From Jannaschia sp. S6380 (lineage in GTDB: Bacteria; Pseudomonadota; Alphaproteobacteria; Rhodobacterales; Rhodobacteraceae), in NCBI RefSeq assembly GCF_023015695.1, contig NZ_JALKAS010000001.1:1674001-1738000 (forward strand): DNA of 64,000 nt, read 5' to 3'. Positions within the stretch are counted from its first letter, which is position 1. Each line of letters begins with the position of its first letter. Positions 19,930 through 28,855 of the stretch are shown here, one piece after another. The position numbers and the translations under genes are program-made. A model generated the notes under the pieces. The model was not told the origin of the DNA and ran no database searches. It saw only the letters and a list, made by a program, of their open reading frames with translations.

Positions 19930-20469
19930 CTAGAGCTCGATATCTTCGGGTCGCAGGGAGAGATACTGCCGCTCGGCCAACCATGGGTTGAAGGCCAGCG
20001 CCTGGCGGATGATGGCCTGCCCTTCCCTGATTCGGCCAAGCTGGATCAGGGTCAGGCCCTTGCCGGCAATGGCCGCGACGTGACGCGGTCGAAGTTCGAT
20101 CGCCCGTTCCAGGTCTGGCAGCGCGGCCGCATAGGATCCGCGCAGGAAGTTGGCGAAGGCGCGCTGGTTGTAGCCTTCGGCGAAATCCGGACAATACTCG
20201 ACGAGGGCATCGAATGCGGTGATCGCGCCGGCCAGGTCGAAGGCGGCCCGCCGGGTCATGCCATCGTCCAGAAGCTGCTGCGCCCAATCATCTGGTGCGC
20301 GGGCCCAAAGCTCCCACATGCGGTTGGAGATCGTGCGCGCCGCGTTCTGGCTTTCCGCCGACTGAACCCGGGCCAGCAGGTCGTCCATCTCGGCGCTGAT
20401 GTCCGGATTGGACGGGCAGTCGGCGAATGCCGGGGCGGCCAGCAACAGGAATGGTATGACGTGTCGCAT
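19930..20469 (-). CDS. Periplasmic TPR protein
   Basis: A 179-residue protein with a signal peptide (MRHVIPFLLLAAPAFA) followed by helical repeats. Clear TPR-like text is FDLAGAITAFDALVEYCPDFAEGYNQRA and YAAALPDLERAIELRPRHVAAIAGKG. Close relatives are annotated as tetratricopeptide proteins in Rhodobacterales. Role unknown, presumably a periplasmic protein-protein scaffold. Confidence 0.85.
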   Translation of the reverse strand: MRHVIPFLLLAAPAFADCPSNPDISAEMDDLLARVQSAESQNAARTISNRMWELWARAPDDWAQQLLDDGMTRRAAFDLAGAITAFDALVEYCPDFAEGYNQRAFANFLRGSYAAALPDLERAIELRPRHVAAIAGKGLTLIQLGRIREGQAIIRQALAFNPWLAERQYLSLRPEDIEL

Positions 20470-20515
20470 GACCGAAAGGGTGACTTGTGTTGCCGTAAGG
20501 TCAAGTCACGACGGT

Positions 20516-21325
20516 TCAATCCTGTGCGGCGGTGTCCCGGGCATCGGTCGCCGCCACGCGCTTGCCCACGGGCGCAAAGGCCGGCGTGCGCGCGAATTCG
20601 GCGATGAGCGCGTCGAACTCGCCCTCCATCACGGCGGCGAGCGAGACGTCCTGACCGTGCCACCGTGCCATGGCCGAAATGACCGAGACAATCCGTGTCT
20701 CACCTTCGTGAGCGATGAATACCGGTGCGCCGGACGAACCGAAATCGACCTCGCAGCTCAGGACGAGAATCTCGTTGTCGCGGGTCAGGATCTCGCAGGC
20801 CTCCTCGCGCGAGGGGGCTTCGGCCCGGTCCTTGCCGTAGCTGACGACCTGGACGGTCTGGCCCGGCTCGACGCGCAACTGCGTGCGGAAGGGCCGCACA
20901 TGCCCCAGCCGCACCGGTTGATCCAGTTCCAGCAGCGCCAGGTCGGTTCCGACCCGGCCAAGCCGGTTGGCATCCGCGAAATCGTACTCGGGATGAACGA
21001 CGACGCGGCGCACGCCGCGATAGGCTTCGGCCCGACCGAAGCGAAGGCCCGCCTGGAACTGAATGTCCTGCGCGACGATCCGGTCGCCGGTGGTCTGGTC
21101 ATAGAGGCAATGGGCCGCCGTCAGGACGATTTCGGACGTGATCAGCGCAGCGGTGCAGAACCCGGTCTCTCCGGTCTCTCCGAAGTCGAGGCGGCCGACG
21201 GCCTCCCACCCGCGGTTGAGATCGGCGGTGCCGAGCGTGCGCAGCGGCGTCTCGGCCAGGGCGGGACCATGCGCGGCGGATCCGATCGCCAAGGCGGCGA
21301 GGATCGGTCTGACTAGCTTGAACAC
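20516..21325 (-). CDS. Trypsin-like (S1) serine protease, secreted
   Basis: A 269-residue protein from a GTG at 21325 preceded by AAGGTGGG. The signal peptide is FKLVRPILAALAIGSAAHGPALA. The S1 triad is visible: LTAAHC (His), DLALLEL (Asp) and FGSSGAP (Ser). The last motif has Ser where chymotrypsins have Asp before the nucleophile, so activation by the usual salt bridge is unlikely. It is a tandem paralogue of the next gene. A longer start upstream is possible but would hide the signal peptide. Confidence 0.85.
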   Translation of the reverse strand: MFKLVRPILAALAIGSAAHGPALAETPLRTLGTADLNRGWEAVGRLDFGETGETGFCTAALITSEIVLTAAHCLYDQTTGDRIVAQDIQFQAGLRFGRAEAYRGVRRVVVHPEYDFADANRLGRVGTDLALLELDQPVRLGHVRPFRTQLRVEPGQTVQVVSYGKDRAEAPSREEACEILTRDNEILVLSCEVDFGSSGAPVFIAHEGETRIVSVISAMARWHGQDVSLAAVMEGEFDALIAEFARTPAFAPVGKRVAATDARDTAAQD

Positions 21326-21438
21326 GTAAGGGCCCACCTTCGGTCTGTCATCATCAAGACTGCCGGACGATCCCGGCGAGAGCAGGACCGGATTGGACCG
21401 CATATCGGAAACTTTCGGGCCAAACCCTGCGGATTGTG

Positions 21439-22263
21439 TCACCCCTCGGGCCGATGGAACCGGATATTGCCCGATCCGCCACTTCCGACCTGCAGCCGCT
21501 TGGCCCCCGGCGACAAGGTGGTGGTGCGCCCAAGCTCCCATTTCAGGCGTTGCAGTCCCTGTTCCACCGTGACGGCGAAGGCCGCCCGCTCGCCTTGCCA
21601 GGTGCCCATCGCCGAGATGACGGAGACGATCTGCAACCCGGCTTGCGTCGCCACGAAGACAGGCGAGCCCGATGAGCCGAAATCGACCGAACAGGACAGC
21701 ACCAGTATCCGCGCGTCGCGGTCGAGTACGCGGCACGCATCCTCCTGCGAGGGGGCATCGGCCCGGTCGCGCCCATAGCTGACCACCTGCACGGTATCGC
21801 CCCGCCGCAGCCGACCCCGGGCGGGGAACGGGCGGATGCGGGGGAGGTCCAGGCTGCGATCCAGTTCCAGAAGCGCGAGATCGTGCGAGACGCCGCCGAC
21901 GGTCGGCTTGGACGATGGCCTGTAGGCCGGGTCGATCACCATGCGGCGCACGCCCCGGCGCGCGTCCTCATGCCCGAAGCGCAGACCGGCGCGGAAGGCG
22001 ATCGTGTCGATGTCATGGGCCGAGCCGGTCTCCATGTCGAACACGCAATGGGCTGCCGTCAGGACCAGCGTCGGCGAAACCAGCGCCCCGGTGCAGAAAC
22101 CGCGCGTGCCGATATCGATCCGGCCCACCCCTTCGAGGCCGCGAACCGCATCGGCGGTGTCCAGCGTCCGCAATCCGACCTCCGCCCCGACGGGAAGCGG
22201 TTGAAGCCCCAAGAACACCAGAAGGAGGCGGGACGACAGGCGGCGCAGGGAACGGAAGAGCAT
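21439..22263 (-). CDS. Trypsin-like (S1) serine protease, secreted (paralogue)
   Basis: A 274-residue protein with a signal peptide (LSSRLLLVFLGLQPLPVGA). The triad motifs are LTAAHC, HDLALLEL and FGSSGSP. It aligns along its length with the adjacent protease, sharing FCTxALxxxxxVLTAAHC, AGLRFG, RGVRR, VQVVSYG.DRA.APS and VSVISAM, so the pair arose by tandem duplication. The C-terminal 30 residues differ and end in a Gly/Ser/Arg-rich tail. Substrate unknown. Confidence 0.86.
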   Translation of the reverse strand: MLFRSLRRLSSRLLLVFLGLQPLPVGAEVGLRTLDTADAVRGLEGVGRIDIGTRGFCTGALVSPTLVLTAAHCVFDMETGSAHDIDTIAFRAGLRFGHEDARRGVRRMVIDPAYRPSSKPTVGGVSHDLALLELDRSLDLPRIRPFPARGRLRRGDTVQVVSYGRDRADAPSQEDACRVLDRDARILVLSCSVDFGSSGSPVFVATQAGLQIVSVISAMGTWQGERAAFAVTVEQGLQRLKWELGRTTTLSPGAKRLQVGSGGSGNIRFHRPEG

Positions 22264-22321
22264 CGGCAGGCCTCGGGCAGGTGGAGCACCCCCGTTGATC
22301 CCTTCCGATGACGGCGAAACC

Positions 22322-23725
22322 CTAGCGCAATCTAGGCACTTGCGAGGCAACCGCGGGGCCAGGCCGAAAATCGGCGATGACGGGCGGCACGGGTCCACCT
22401 GTCGCCCAATCCAGGAGCTCGACCGTGTGGACGACCGGAACCGACGCGGCGGAGCCGATCTGCATCATGCACCCGATATTGCCCGCGGCGATCACGTCGG
22501 GCGCCCGCTCCTCCAACGTCGCGATCTTGCGGCGCTTCAACTCTCCCGAGATCTCGGGCTGCATCAGGTTGTAGGTGCCGGCGCTGCCGCAGCACAGATG
22601 CGCGTCGCGGGGCTCCAGCACCGTGAAGCCCGCGCGGCGCAGAAGCTCCTTCGGCGCGCCCTTGATCTGCTGACCATGCTGCAGCGAACAGGCCGCATGG
22701 TAGGCCACATGCATCCCACCCGTGCCGCGATCGGCCGGAACCCGGCCCGTCGGAATGCCGCCCACGCCGTCGCGCGCCGGGCGCGGCGGGGTTTGGAACG
22801 GGTGATCCTCGGGCAGCAGGTCCAGCAGCACCTCCGAGACGTCGCGCGCGATGGCCGAGACACGCGCCGCGTCGCCGGCCAGATCGTCGTTGCGGAACAT
22901 GTGGCCGTAATCCTTGACCGTCGTCCCGCAGCCCGACGTGTTGATGACGATCGCGTCGAGGCCATGGCCATCCATCTCCCGCGTCCAGGCGCCGATATTT
23001 CGCGCGGCGGAGGCGTGGCTCTCGCCGGTCTTGCCCATGTGGTGGGTCAGCGCGCCGCAGCACCCTGCCCCCTCGGCCACGACGACCTCGGCGCCCAGGC
23101 GGGTCAGCAGACGGATGGTGGCGTCGTTGATGTCGGTGTTCAGCGCCTTCTGCGCGCACCCGGTCATCAGCGCGACGCGCATCCTGCGGTCCTTCGCCGG
23201 GAAGGTCTGCGGGTCGTCGTTGCGACTGACGGGGGGGATGCTCCTCGGCGCCATGTCCAGCATCGCGCGCAGCCGCGCGTCCGGCACCAAGCGGGCGAAG
23301 GGGCGCCCCATCTTGGCCCCCAGGAGCGCCAGGCGGAACCGCGTCGGATGCGGCAGGATACGCGCCAACGTCCAGCGCAGAAGCCGGTCCATGAGCGGGC
23401 GGCGATAGGTCCGTTCGATATGCGCGCGGGCATGGTCGACCAGATGCATGTAATGCACCCCCGACGGGCACGTCGTCATGCAGGCCAGGCAGGACAGGCA
23501 GCGGTCGATATGCTTGACCGTCCGCGCGTCCGCCGGCCGGTCGTTCTCGAGCATGTCCTTGATGAGGTAGATGCGGCCGCGCGGACTGTCGAGTTCGTCG
23601 CCAAGCACCTGGTAGGTCGGACAGGTCGCCGTGCAGAAGCCGCAATGCACGCAGGCGCGCAGGATTTCGTTCGAGCGTGCCGTGGACGGGTCGGCAAGCT
23701 GCTCGGATGTGAAGGTGGTTTGCAT
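22322..23725 (-). CDS. glcF: Glycolate oxidase iron-sulfur subunit
   Basis: A 467-residue protein with two N-terminal 4Fe-4S clusters (CVHCGFCTATCP and CLSCLACMTTCPSG) and two CCG domains (GCCGALTHHMG, CCGSAGTYN), the GlcF/heterodisulfide-reductase layout. It passes electrons from the FAD subunits GlcD/GlcE to quinone during glycolate oxidation to glyoxylate. It is the last gene of the glc operon. An insertion (about residues 315-340, PRPARDGVGGIPTGRVPADR) makes it longer than E. coli GlcF (407 aa). Confidence 0.94.
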   Translation of the reverse strand: MQTTFTSEQLADPSTARSNEILRACVHCGFCTATCPTYQVLGDELDSPRGRIYLIKDMLENDRPADARTVKHIDRCLSCLACMTTCPSGVHYMHLVDHARAHIERTYRRPLMDRLLRWTLARILPHPTRFRLALLGAKMGRPFARLVPDARLRAMLDMAPRSIPPVSRNDDPQTFPAKDRRMRVALMTGCAQKALNTDINDATIRLLTRLGAEVVVAEGAGCCGALTHHMGKTGESHASAARNIGAWTREMDGHGLDAIVINTSGCGTTVKDYGHMFRNDDLAGDAARVSAIARDVSEVLLDLLPEDHPFQTPPRPARDGVGGIPTGRVPADRGTGGMHVAYHAACSLQHGQQIKGAPKELLRRAGFTVLEPRDAHLCCGSAGTYNLMQPEISGELKRRKIATLEERAPDVIAAGNIGCMMQIGSAASVPVVHTVELLDWATGGPVPPVIADFRPGPAVASQVPRLR

Positions 23726-23734
23726 GGGTGGGGC

Positions 23735-24076
23735 TCAGACGTTGAAGAAGGCTATGGTTCCGGCCGCGAAGCTGGCCAGCACCGCAGCGAGGAGATCAGA
23801 CACCCGTTCCTCGATGGTGCGCTTGGCTTCCGGAACGCGGGTCAGGAACAGGATGGCGGCGATCGGGGCCATCACGAAGAAGAGGCCCGTCGCGATGCCA
23901 GCCTCGCGCTCGATGTCGAAATGCGTCCGGGACGGCGCGTGCAATACGGAGGAGACGATCAGCACGACGCAGCCTGCCAGCAGCACCAGCGCAAGGCCGA
24001 GACCGATCCAGCGCGGCAAGAGGGTCGGGACCCAGAACGCTAGACCGTAGAGGACACTGCCCACCGCGATCACCAT
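23735..24076 (-). CDS. Unknown integral membrane protein inside glc operon
   Basis: A 113-residue protein with about four hydrophobic helices (SVLYGLAFWVPTLLP, IGLGLALVLLAGCVVLIVSSV, GIATGLFFVMAPIAAILFLT and a C-terminal LLAAVLASFAAGTIAFFNV). It is placed 9 bp before glcF and 31 bp after glcE on the same strand, so it is cotranscribed with the glycolate oxidase. I do not recognise a family. A membrane anchor or transport accessory for the complex is inference. Confidence 0.7.
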   Translation of the reverse strand: MVIAVGSVLYGLAFWVPTLLPRWIGLGLALVLLAGCVVLIVSSVLHAPSRTHFDIEREAGIATGLFFVMAPIAAILFLTRVPEAKRTIEERVSDLLAAVLASFAAGTIAFFNV

Positions 24077-24107
24077 GCCCGCGCGTACGGCTCTGTCTGC
24101 CGCCAGG

Positions 24108-25178
24108 TCATGCCGGCGCGGCCGCGGCTGGTCGGAACAGGCCGCGCGGATCGAACCGTGCGCGGATGCCGTCCTCGAGCGCGGCCACGGGTGCGGGCCG
24201 CGGGACTGCGTCGGCAGGCCCGGTGACGCGGCTCGCGTGCCCGTCGAAGGACGGCAACGCCGCGCGTAGGTCGGCGCCGGACGCCAGCCGCAGCCAGACG
24301 AGGCCGCCGCCCCAATCGACCTGTGCCGCCTCGGCCCCGGCCGCCGCGACCAGCGCGGGCGCTTGGCTGGGTCGGCAATGGAGGCGCCAGACGTCCCCCG
24401 CTCCGGCCACCGGGCGGGCGTCGCGGATGTCGGCCCAGGGGCTCTCGACCTCCTCGGCCCGGCCCCAAGGGGTCAGCAGGTCGGTCAACCGGCCCGCGCG
24501 GTACGCGACCGAGCCGGGCAACCCCTCGATCCGAAGATACGTTCCGTCAGCCGTCCAGGCCGCGCCGCTGACCTCGAAGGGCGAGCCGAGCGCGGCGCCC
24601 ATCGCGGCGACGGCCTCGGCCACGGACAGCTCGGCCAGGCGCAGGGTCGTCTGCGTTTGCGCGGCCGGCAGCACCTTGAACGCCACCTCCGTCAGCACGC
24701 CCAACGCACCCCGCGCCCCCGCCTGCAACTTGACCAGGTCATAGCCGGTCACGTTCTTCATGACCCGACCGCCGTTCTTGACGATGGTCCCCTCGCCATC
24801 GACGAAACGCACGCCGATCAGGCTGTCGCGACACGCACCCGCCTGCACCCGGCGCGGCCCCGAGACGTTCATCGCCACCGCGCCGCCGATCGTGGGCGTC
24901 CCGGTCGTGCCGAGCAGCGGACGATGATCCATCGGCTCGAAAGGCAGGCACTGGCCTTCGGCGGCCAGCGCGGCCTCGATCTCGGCCAGCGGCGTGCCCG
25001 CCCGCGCCACCAGCGTCAGGGCGCCCGGCTCGTACAGGGTAATCCCCCGAAGCCCGGCGGTCGTCAGCGGCTCCCCATCCGCCGGGGCATGCCGCGTTGC
25101 ACCGCCGCGCACCGCCAGCGGCGCATTGGCACCGCGCACGATCGCGGCCAGATCCTCTTCGGTCTCGGGTCTCAGCAC
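24108..25178 (-). CDS. glcE: Glycolate oxidase FAD-binding subunit GlcE
   Basis: A 356-residue FAD_binding_4 protein. PLAVRGGATRHAP and TIGGAVAMNVSGPRR are the FAD-binding signatures, and NGGRVMKNVTGYDLVKL is highly specific for GlcE. It follows glcD by 51 bp and acts with GlcD and GlcF. The length is normal. Confidence 0.93.
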   Translation of the reverse strand: MLRPETEEDLAAIVRGANAPLAVRGGATRHAPADGEPLTTAGLRGITLYEPGALTLVARAGTPLAEIEAALAAEGQCLPFEPMDHRPLLGTTGTPTIGGAVAMNVSGPRRVQAGACRDSLIGVRFVDGEGTIVKNGGRVMKNVTGYDLVKLQAGARGALGVLTEVAFKVLPAAQTQTTLRLAELSVAEAVAAMGAALGSPFEVSGAAWTADGTYLRIEGLPGSVAYRAGRLTDLLTPWGRAEEVESPWADIRDARPVAGAGDVWRLHCRPSQAPALVAAAGAEAAQVDWGGGLVWLRLASGADLRAALPSFDGHASRVTGPADAVPRPAPVAALEDGIRARFDPRGLFRPAAAAPA

Positions 25179-25229
25179 GGGTCCATCCTTCCTCTGGCCG
25201 AAATACCTCCGCCGGAGGCATCCGCCGTT

Positions 25230-26663
25230 TCAGCCGGCGCGACGTGCGGCGGTGGCATCGAGCGGAAACACCTTCGCCGGATTCAGCAGCCATTTCGGAT
25301 CGAACACGTCCTTGACGCGCATCTGCGCCTCCAAGTCGCCGGTGTTGAACTGATGCCCCATCAGATCGCGCTTCTCGACGCCCACGCCATGCTCCCCGGT
25401 CAGGCAGCCGCCGACCTCGACGCAAAGCTTCAGGATCTCCGCGCCCATCTCCTCGCAGAGTTCGAGGTCGCCCGGCTTGTTGGCATCGAACAGGATCAGC
25501 GGATGCATGTTGCCGTCGCCCGCATGGAACACGTTCCCGACCTTCAGCCCGTATTTTTCCGAAAGATCCGAAATGCCGCGCAGGACGCGGGGCAGCTCGC
25601 TGACCGGGATCGTCCCGTCGAGGCACATGTAGTCGTTGATCTGGCCCATCGCGCCGAAGGCCGACTTGCGGCCCAGCCAGATCGCCGCGCTCTCCTCGGC
25701 CGAATTCGAGCGGCGCAGCTCGACCGGGTCATGCGACCGGGCGATCTCCTCGATCAGGGAAAGCTGCTCCTCGATCTCGGCCTCCGACCCCTCGACCTCC
25801 ACGATCAGGAGCGCCTCGACATCCGGGTATCCGGCATGCGCGAACGCTTCGGTCGCGTGGATGACGGGACGGTCCATGAACTCGATCGCCACGGGAAGCA
25901 CGCCCGCCTTGATGATGTCCGCGACGCAGGCCCCCGCCGTCACGTTGTCGTCGAACGCGATCAGGACGGGCCGCGCGCCCTCGGGCTTGGGCAGGATGCG
26001 CAGCGTCGCCTCGGTCACGACGCCGAGCTGCCCTTCGGACCCGCAGATCACACCCAGCAGGTCGAGCCCGCCGGCATCCATGTGCGCACCGCCGATCTCG
26101 ACCACGGTGCCGTCCATCTGCACCAGCGTCACGCCCAGCAGGTTGTTGGTCGTCACGCCGTATTTCAGGCAATGCGCCCCGCCGGAGTTCATCCCGATAT
26201 TGCCGGCAATGGCACAGGCAAGCTGCGACGAAGGATCGGGGGCGTAGAAAAAACCGTCGGCTTCGACATGCCCGGTGACCGACAGGTTGGTTCGCCCCGC
26301 CTGCAACCGGATGATGCGGTCATCGTAGTCGACCTCCAGCACTTCGGTCATGCGCGCGACACCCAGGATCACGGAATCGGCTGTCGGCAGCGCGCCACCG
26401 GCCAGCGACGTTCCCGATCCGCGCGGGACGACGGGTACGTTCATGTCGTGGCATATCCGCAGGACCACGCTGACCTCGGCGGTGTCGCGCGGCAGGACGA
26501 CGGCCAGGGGCGGGCACTTGTAGGCCGTCAGGGCATCGCACTCATAGGCGCGCGTTTCCTCTTCGGCGTGAACGATGGCGTCGTCGGGCAGGACATCGCG
26601 CAGACGCGCCACCAGTTCCGCCTTCCGGGCCAGGATGAACGGGTCGACCTGCGGCATCTGCAT
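25230..26663 (-). CDS. glcD: Glycolate oxidase subunit GlcD (FAD-linked)
   Basis: A 477-residue flavoprotein. The N-terminal FAD_binding_4 region has PVVPRGSGTSLAGGALP and GNIGMNSGGAHCLKYGVTTNNLLG, and the C-terminal FAD-oxidase domain has VFHAGDGNMHPLILFD and CLTGEHGVGVEKRDLM. It oxidises glycolate (and D-lactate) to glyoxylate (pyruvate). It is the first gene of glcD-glcE-orf-glcF. An operator-like inverted repeat lies just upstream. Confidence 0.95.
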   Translation of the reverse strand: MQMPQVDPFILARKAELVARLRDVLPDDAIVHAEEETRAYECDALTAYKCPPLAVVLPRDTAEVSVVLRICHDMNVPVVPRGSGTSLAGGALPTADSVILGVARMTEVLEVDYDDRIIRLQAGRTNLSVTGHVEADGFFYAPDPSSQLACAIAGNIGMNSGGAHCLKYGVTTNNLLGVTLVQMDGTVVEIGGAHMDAGGLDLLGVICGSEGQLGVVTEATLRILPKPEGARPVLIAFDDNVTAGACVADIIKAGVLPVAIEFMDRPVIHATEAFAHAGYPDVEALLIVEVEGSEAEIEEQLSLIEEIARSHDPVELRRSNSAEESAAIWLGRKSAFGAMGQINDYMCLDGTIPVSELPRVLRGISDLSEKYGLKVGNVFHAGDGNMHPLILFDANKPGDLELCEEMGAEILKLCVEVGGCLTGEHGVGVEKRDLMGHQFNTGDLEAQMRVKDVFDPKWLLNPAKVFPLDATAARRAG

Positions 26664-26681
26664 CGTGCATCTCCTGGCGCT

Positions 26682-26704
26682 ATTGGTAAAATTATATAAC
26701 CAAT
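26682..26704. promoter_or_regulatory. Operator-like inverted repeat before glcD
   Basis: ATTGGT at 26682-26687 is mirrored by ACCAAT at 26699-26704 around an 11-bp A/T-only centre, in a very AT-rich island 19 bp before the glcD start. ATTGGT/ACCAAT half sites are those of FadR-subfamily GntR regulators (PdhR, LldR, GlcC type), although these usually have a much shorter spacer. The site may overlap the glc promoter. Confidence 0.55.
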
Positions 26705-26833
26705 TCCGGCGTCAGGGCAAGGTCTTCCCGATTCCGGCGCAAGCCGGAGGCAGCATCCCGCGGATCGCGCCCGGTGCCCGAGTTGCGGAAGAAGTGCGAT
26801 GGCCTTTCCCGTTCGTTTCGCGGAACATGTTGG

Positions 26834-27529
26834 ATGATGGACATGATGGAACATCTGCCCCTGCTGACCACACTCGACTGGTTGGCGCTGGCGGGGCTCG
26901 TGCTGGCTTGGGCCGGCTCCACCTGGCTGATCGAGCGGGAGGGGACGAAACGCCCTTCGGTCACGATCCTGATGCAGCGATATCGTCACGACTGGATGCA
27001 GGAGATGCTGACCCGCGATCCGCGGAACTTCGACGCCGTGATCCTGTCGAACCTGCGTCAGGGCACGGCCTTCTTCGCCTCGGGCTCGCTGATCGCGCTG
27101 GGCGGCGTGCTGGCGCTGGCGGGCAATGCCGAGCAGCTCTCGACGATCGCCGAGGAAGTGAACCTGCTCGACCGGCACGCCGCCGCCTGGCAGGTCAAGT
27201 TGATGATCGGGGCCGTTCTTCTGACGCACGGGTTCCTGAAGTTCGTCTGGGCGAACCGGCTCTTCGGCTATTGCGCCGTGGTGATGGCGGCCACGCCGAA
27301 CGATCCGGGCGACCCCCGGTCGACCCGACGCGCCGCGCAGTCGGCCGAGATCAACATAAGGGCCGCCGCCGCGCTGAACCGGGGACTGCGGTCGGTCTAT
27401 TTCGCGCTGGCCACGATCGCCTGGCTGCTGGGCTGGTGGGCCCTCATGATCGCGGTCGCGGCCACGATCTGGGTGATCTGGTCACGCGAATTTGCCTCGA
27501 CATCGCGGCAGGTCCTGCTGGATGACTAG
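26834..27529 (+). CDS. DUF599 family membrane protein
   Basis: A 231-residue protein with four predicted membrane helices: LDWLALAGLVLAWAGSTWLI, GTAFFASGSLIALGGVLALAG, VKLMIGAVLLTHGFLKFVWA and a C-terminal ALATIAWLLGWWALMIAVAA. The text MxRYRxxWMxxMLxRDxRxxDxxIxxNLxxGTAFFAS is the DUF599 signature. Several Met codons (26834, 26837, 26843, 26846) could start it; the first is listed. Function unknown. It is divergent from glcD and overlaps the next gene. Confidence 0.85.
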   Translation: MMDMMEHLPLLTTLDWLALAGLVLAWAGSTWLIEREGTKRPSVTILMQRYRHDWMQEMLTRDPRNFDAVILSNLRQGTAFFASGSLIALGGVLALAGNAEQLSTIAEEVNLLDRHAAAWQVKLMIGAVLLTHGFLKFVWANRLFGYCAVVMAATPNDPGDPRSTRRAAQSAEINIRAAAALNRGLRSVYFALATIAWLLGWWALMIAVAATIWVIWSREFASTSRQVLLDD

Positions 27530-27881
27530 GATCATGCGCATTCTATTCTGTATCTTGGTACTCTGCGCCACGCCCGCCTTGGCCGACCGCCCCGTGATCG
27601 AGGAGGTCCAGGCCACGCGGACGGGCGAGACCTGGCGGTTCGACGTGACGGTGCGCCACGCCGACACGGGCTGGGACCATTATGCCGACGGCTGGACGGT
27701 CCTGACCCCTGACGGGATCGAGCTGGGGCACCGGGAACTGCTGCATCCGCACGTGACGGAACAGCCGTTCACCCGGTCGCTGGGCGACGTGACGGTGCCC
27801 GCCGGCATGACCGAAGTGGTGATCCGCGCCCATGACAGTGTCCACGGCTGGGGCGAGGACGTCGTGGTGACGCTGGACTAG
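27522..27881 (+). CDS. Small periplasmic protein
   Basis: A 119-residue protein with a signal peptide (IMRILFCILVLCATPALA) and a mature part of about 100 residues with beta-rich text (TWRFDVTVRHADTGWDHYADGWTV). The ATG at 27522 overlaps the end of DUF599; an in-frame ATG at 27534 is equally possible. No cysteine remains in the mature protein. Its stop codon interleaves with that of the convergent dehydratase gene. I cannot assign a function. Confidence 0.75.
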   Translation: MTRIMRILFCILVLCATPALADRPVIEEVQATRTGETWRFDVTVRHADTGWDHYADGWTVLTPDGIELGHRELLHPHVTEQPFTRSLGDVTVPAGMTEVVIRAHDSVHGWGEDVVVTLD

Positions 27882-28855
27882 GCGCCGCCGGCCAGCACGG
27901 GCGCGATCCGCGCACGGTCGAAATTCGCCCCGCAGAGCACGACGACGTTCACCGCCCCCGCGAAAGCCGCGCGATCGGCGCGCAGCCCGGCCAGGGCCAG
28001 GGCCGCGGCCCCTTCGACGAGCATCTTGTCGGTCCAGGCGATCTCGCGCAGCGCATCGGCGATCTGCGCCTCGTCGCAGGTGATGACGCGGTCGATCACC
28101 TCCTGCGCGAGCGGCAGCGTCAACGCGTCGGCATCGACCCCGCCCGCGCAGCCATCGGCCAGGGTATCGTTATGCGTCGTCTCGACGATCCGCCCGGCCT
28201 CGATGCTGGCGGCGAGCGCGGCCGAGGCAGCGGTCGATACACCGATGATCCGCGTCGCGGGCGAGACCGACTTCATCACCGCCCCGATCCCCGAGATCAG
28301 GCCGCCCCCGCCCATCGCCACGAACAGGTTGTCGATCCGCGGCATCTGCTCCAGCAGTTCCAGCGCGATGGTCCCCTGCCCCGACATCACGTCGAGATCG
28401 TTGTAGGGCGAAAGATACGTGGCACTCGCCTCCCCGGCCAGTTTGCGCGCGTGCCGTTCGGCCAAGCCGGAATCGCCGGGATGCAGGATCGTCTCGACGC
28501 CGTAGGCGGCGATCCCCTCGCGCTTTTCGGCCGGGGCGCCTTCGGGCAGGACGACGGTCAGGCGATGCCCGGTGGTCCGGGCCGCGTTCGCGCAGGCCAT
28601 GCCGTGATTGCCCGACGACGCGGTGATCACCGGCACGTCCGTGGGAAGCGTCGTCAGCTTGGCCATCGCACCGCGTGCCTTGAACGATCCGGTGACCTGC
28701 AGGTTCTCGGCCTTGAACCAAAGCTGGCCGCCATCGTCCGGTATCGCGCGCGACGGCAGGCAGGGCGTCCGCCGGACGCCGCCCGCGATGCGCCGGCGTG
28801 CGGCGGTCGCGCGGGCGGCCAGCGACAGCACTTGCCGGCTGGGTTTCGCGCTCAT
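27878..28855 (-). CDS. PLP-dependent threonine/serine dehydratase
   Basis: A 325-residue fold-II PLP enzyme. The PLP Lys is in [18 protein letters not shown] is the substrate loop and GGGGLISG binds the phosphate. The length matches catabolic threonine dehydratase, hydroxyectoine utilisation dehydratase EutB or serine racemase rather than biosynthetic IlvA, because there is no C-terminal ACT region. The ATG overlaps the trpA stop by 4 nt. The substrate is uncertain within the family. Confidence 0.87.
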   Translation of the reverse strand: MSAKPSRQVLSLAARATAARRRIAGGVRRTPCLPSRAIPDDGGQLWFKAENLQVTGSFKARGAMAKLTTLPTDVPVITASSGNHGMACANAARTTGHRLTVVLPEGAPAEKREGIAAYGVETILHPGDSGLAERHARKLAGEASATYLSPYNDLDVMSGQGTIALELLEQMPRIDNLFVAMGGGGLISGIGAVMKSVSPATRIIGVSTAASAALAASIEAGRIVETTHNDTLADGCAGGVDADALTLPLAQEVIDRVITCDEAQIADALREIAWTDKMLVEGAAALALAGLRADRAAFAGAVNVVVLCGANFDRARIAPVLAGGA

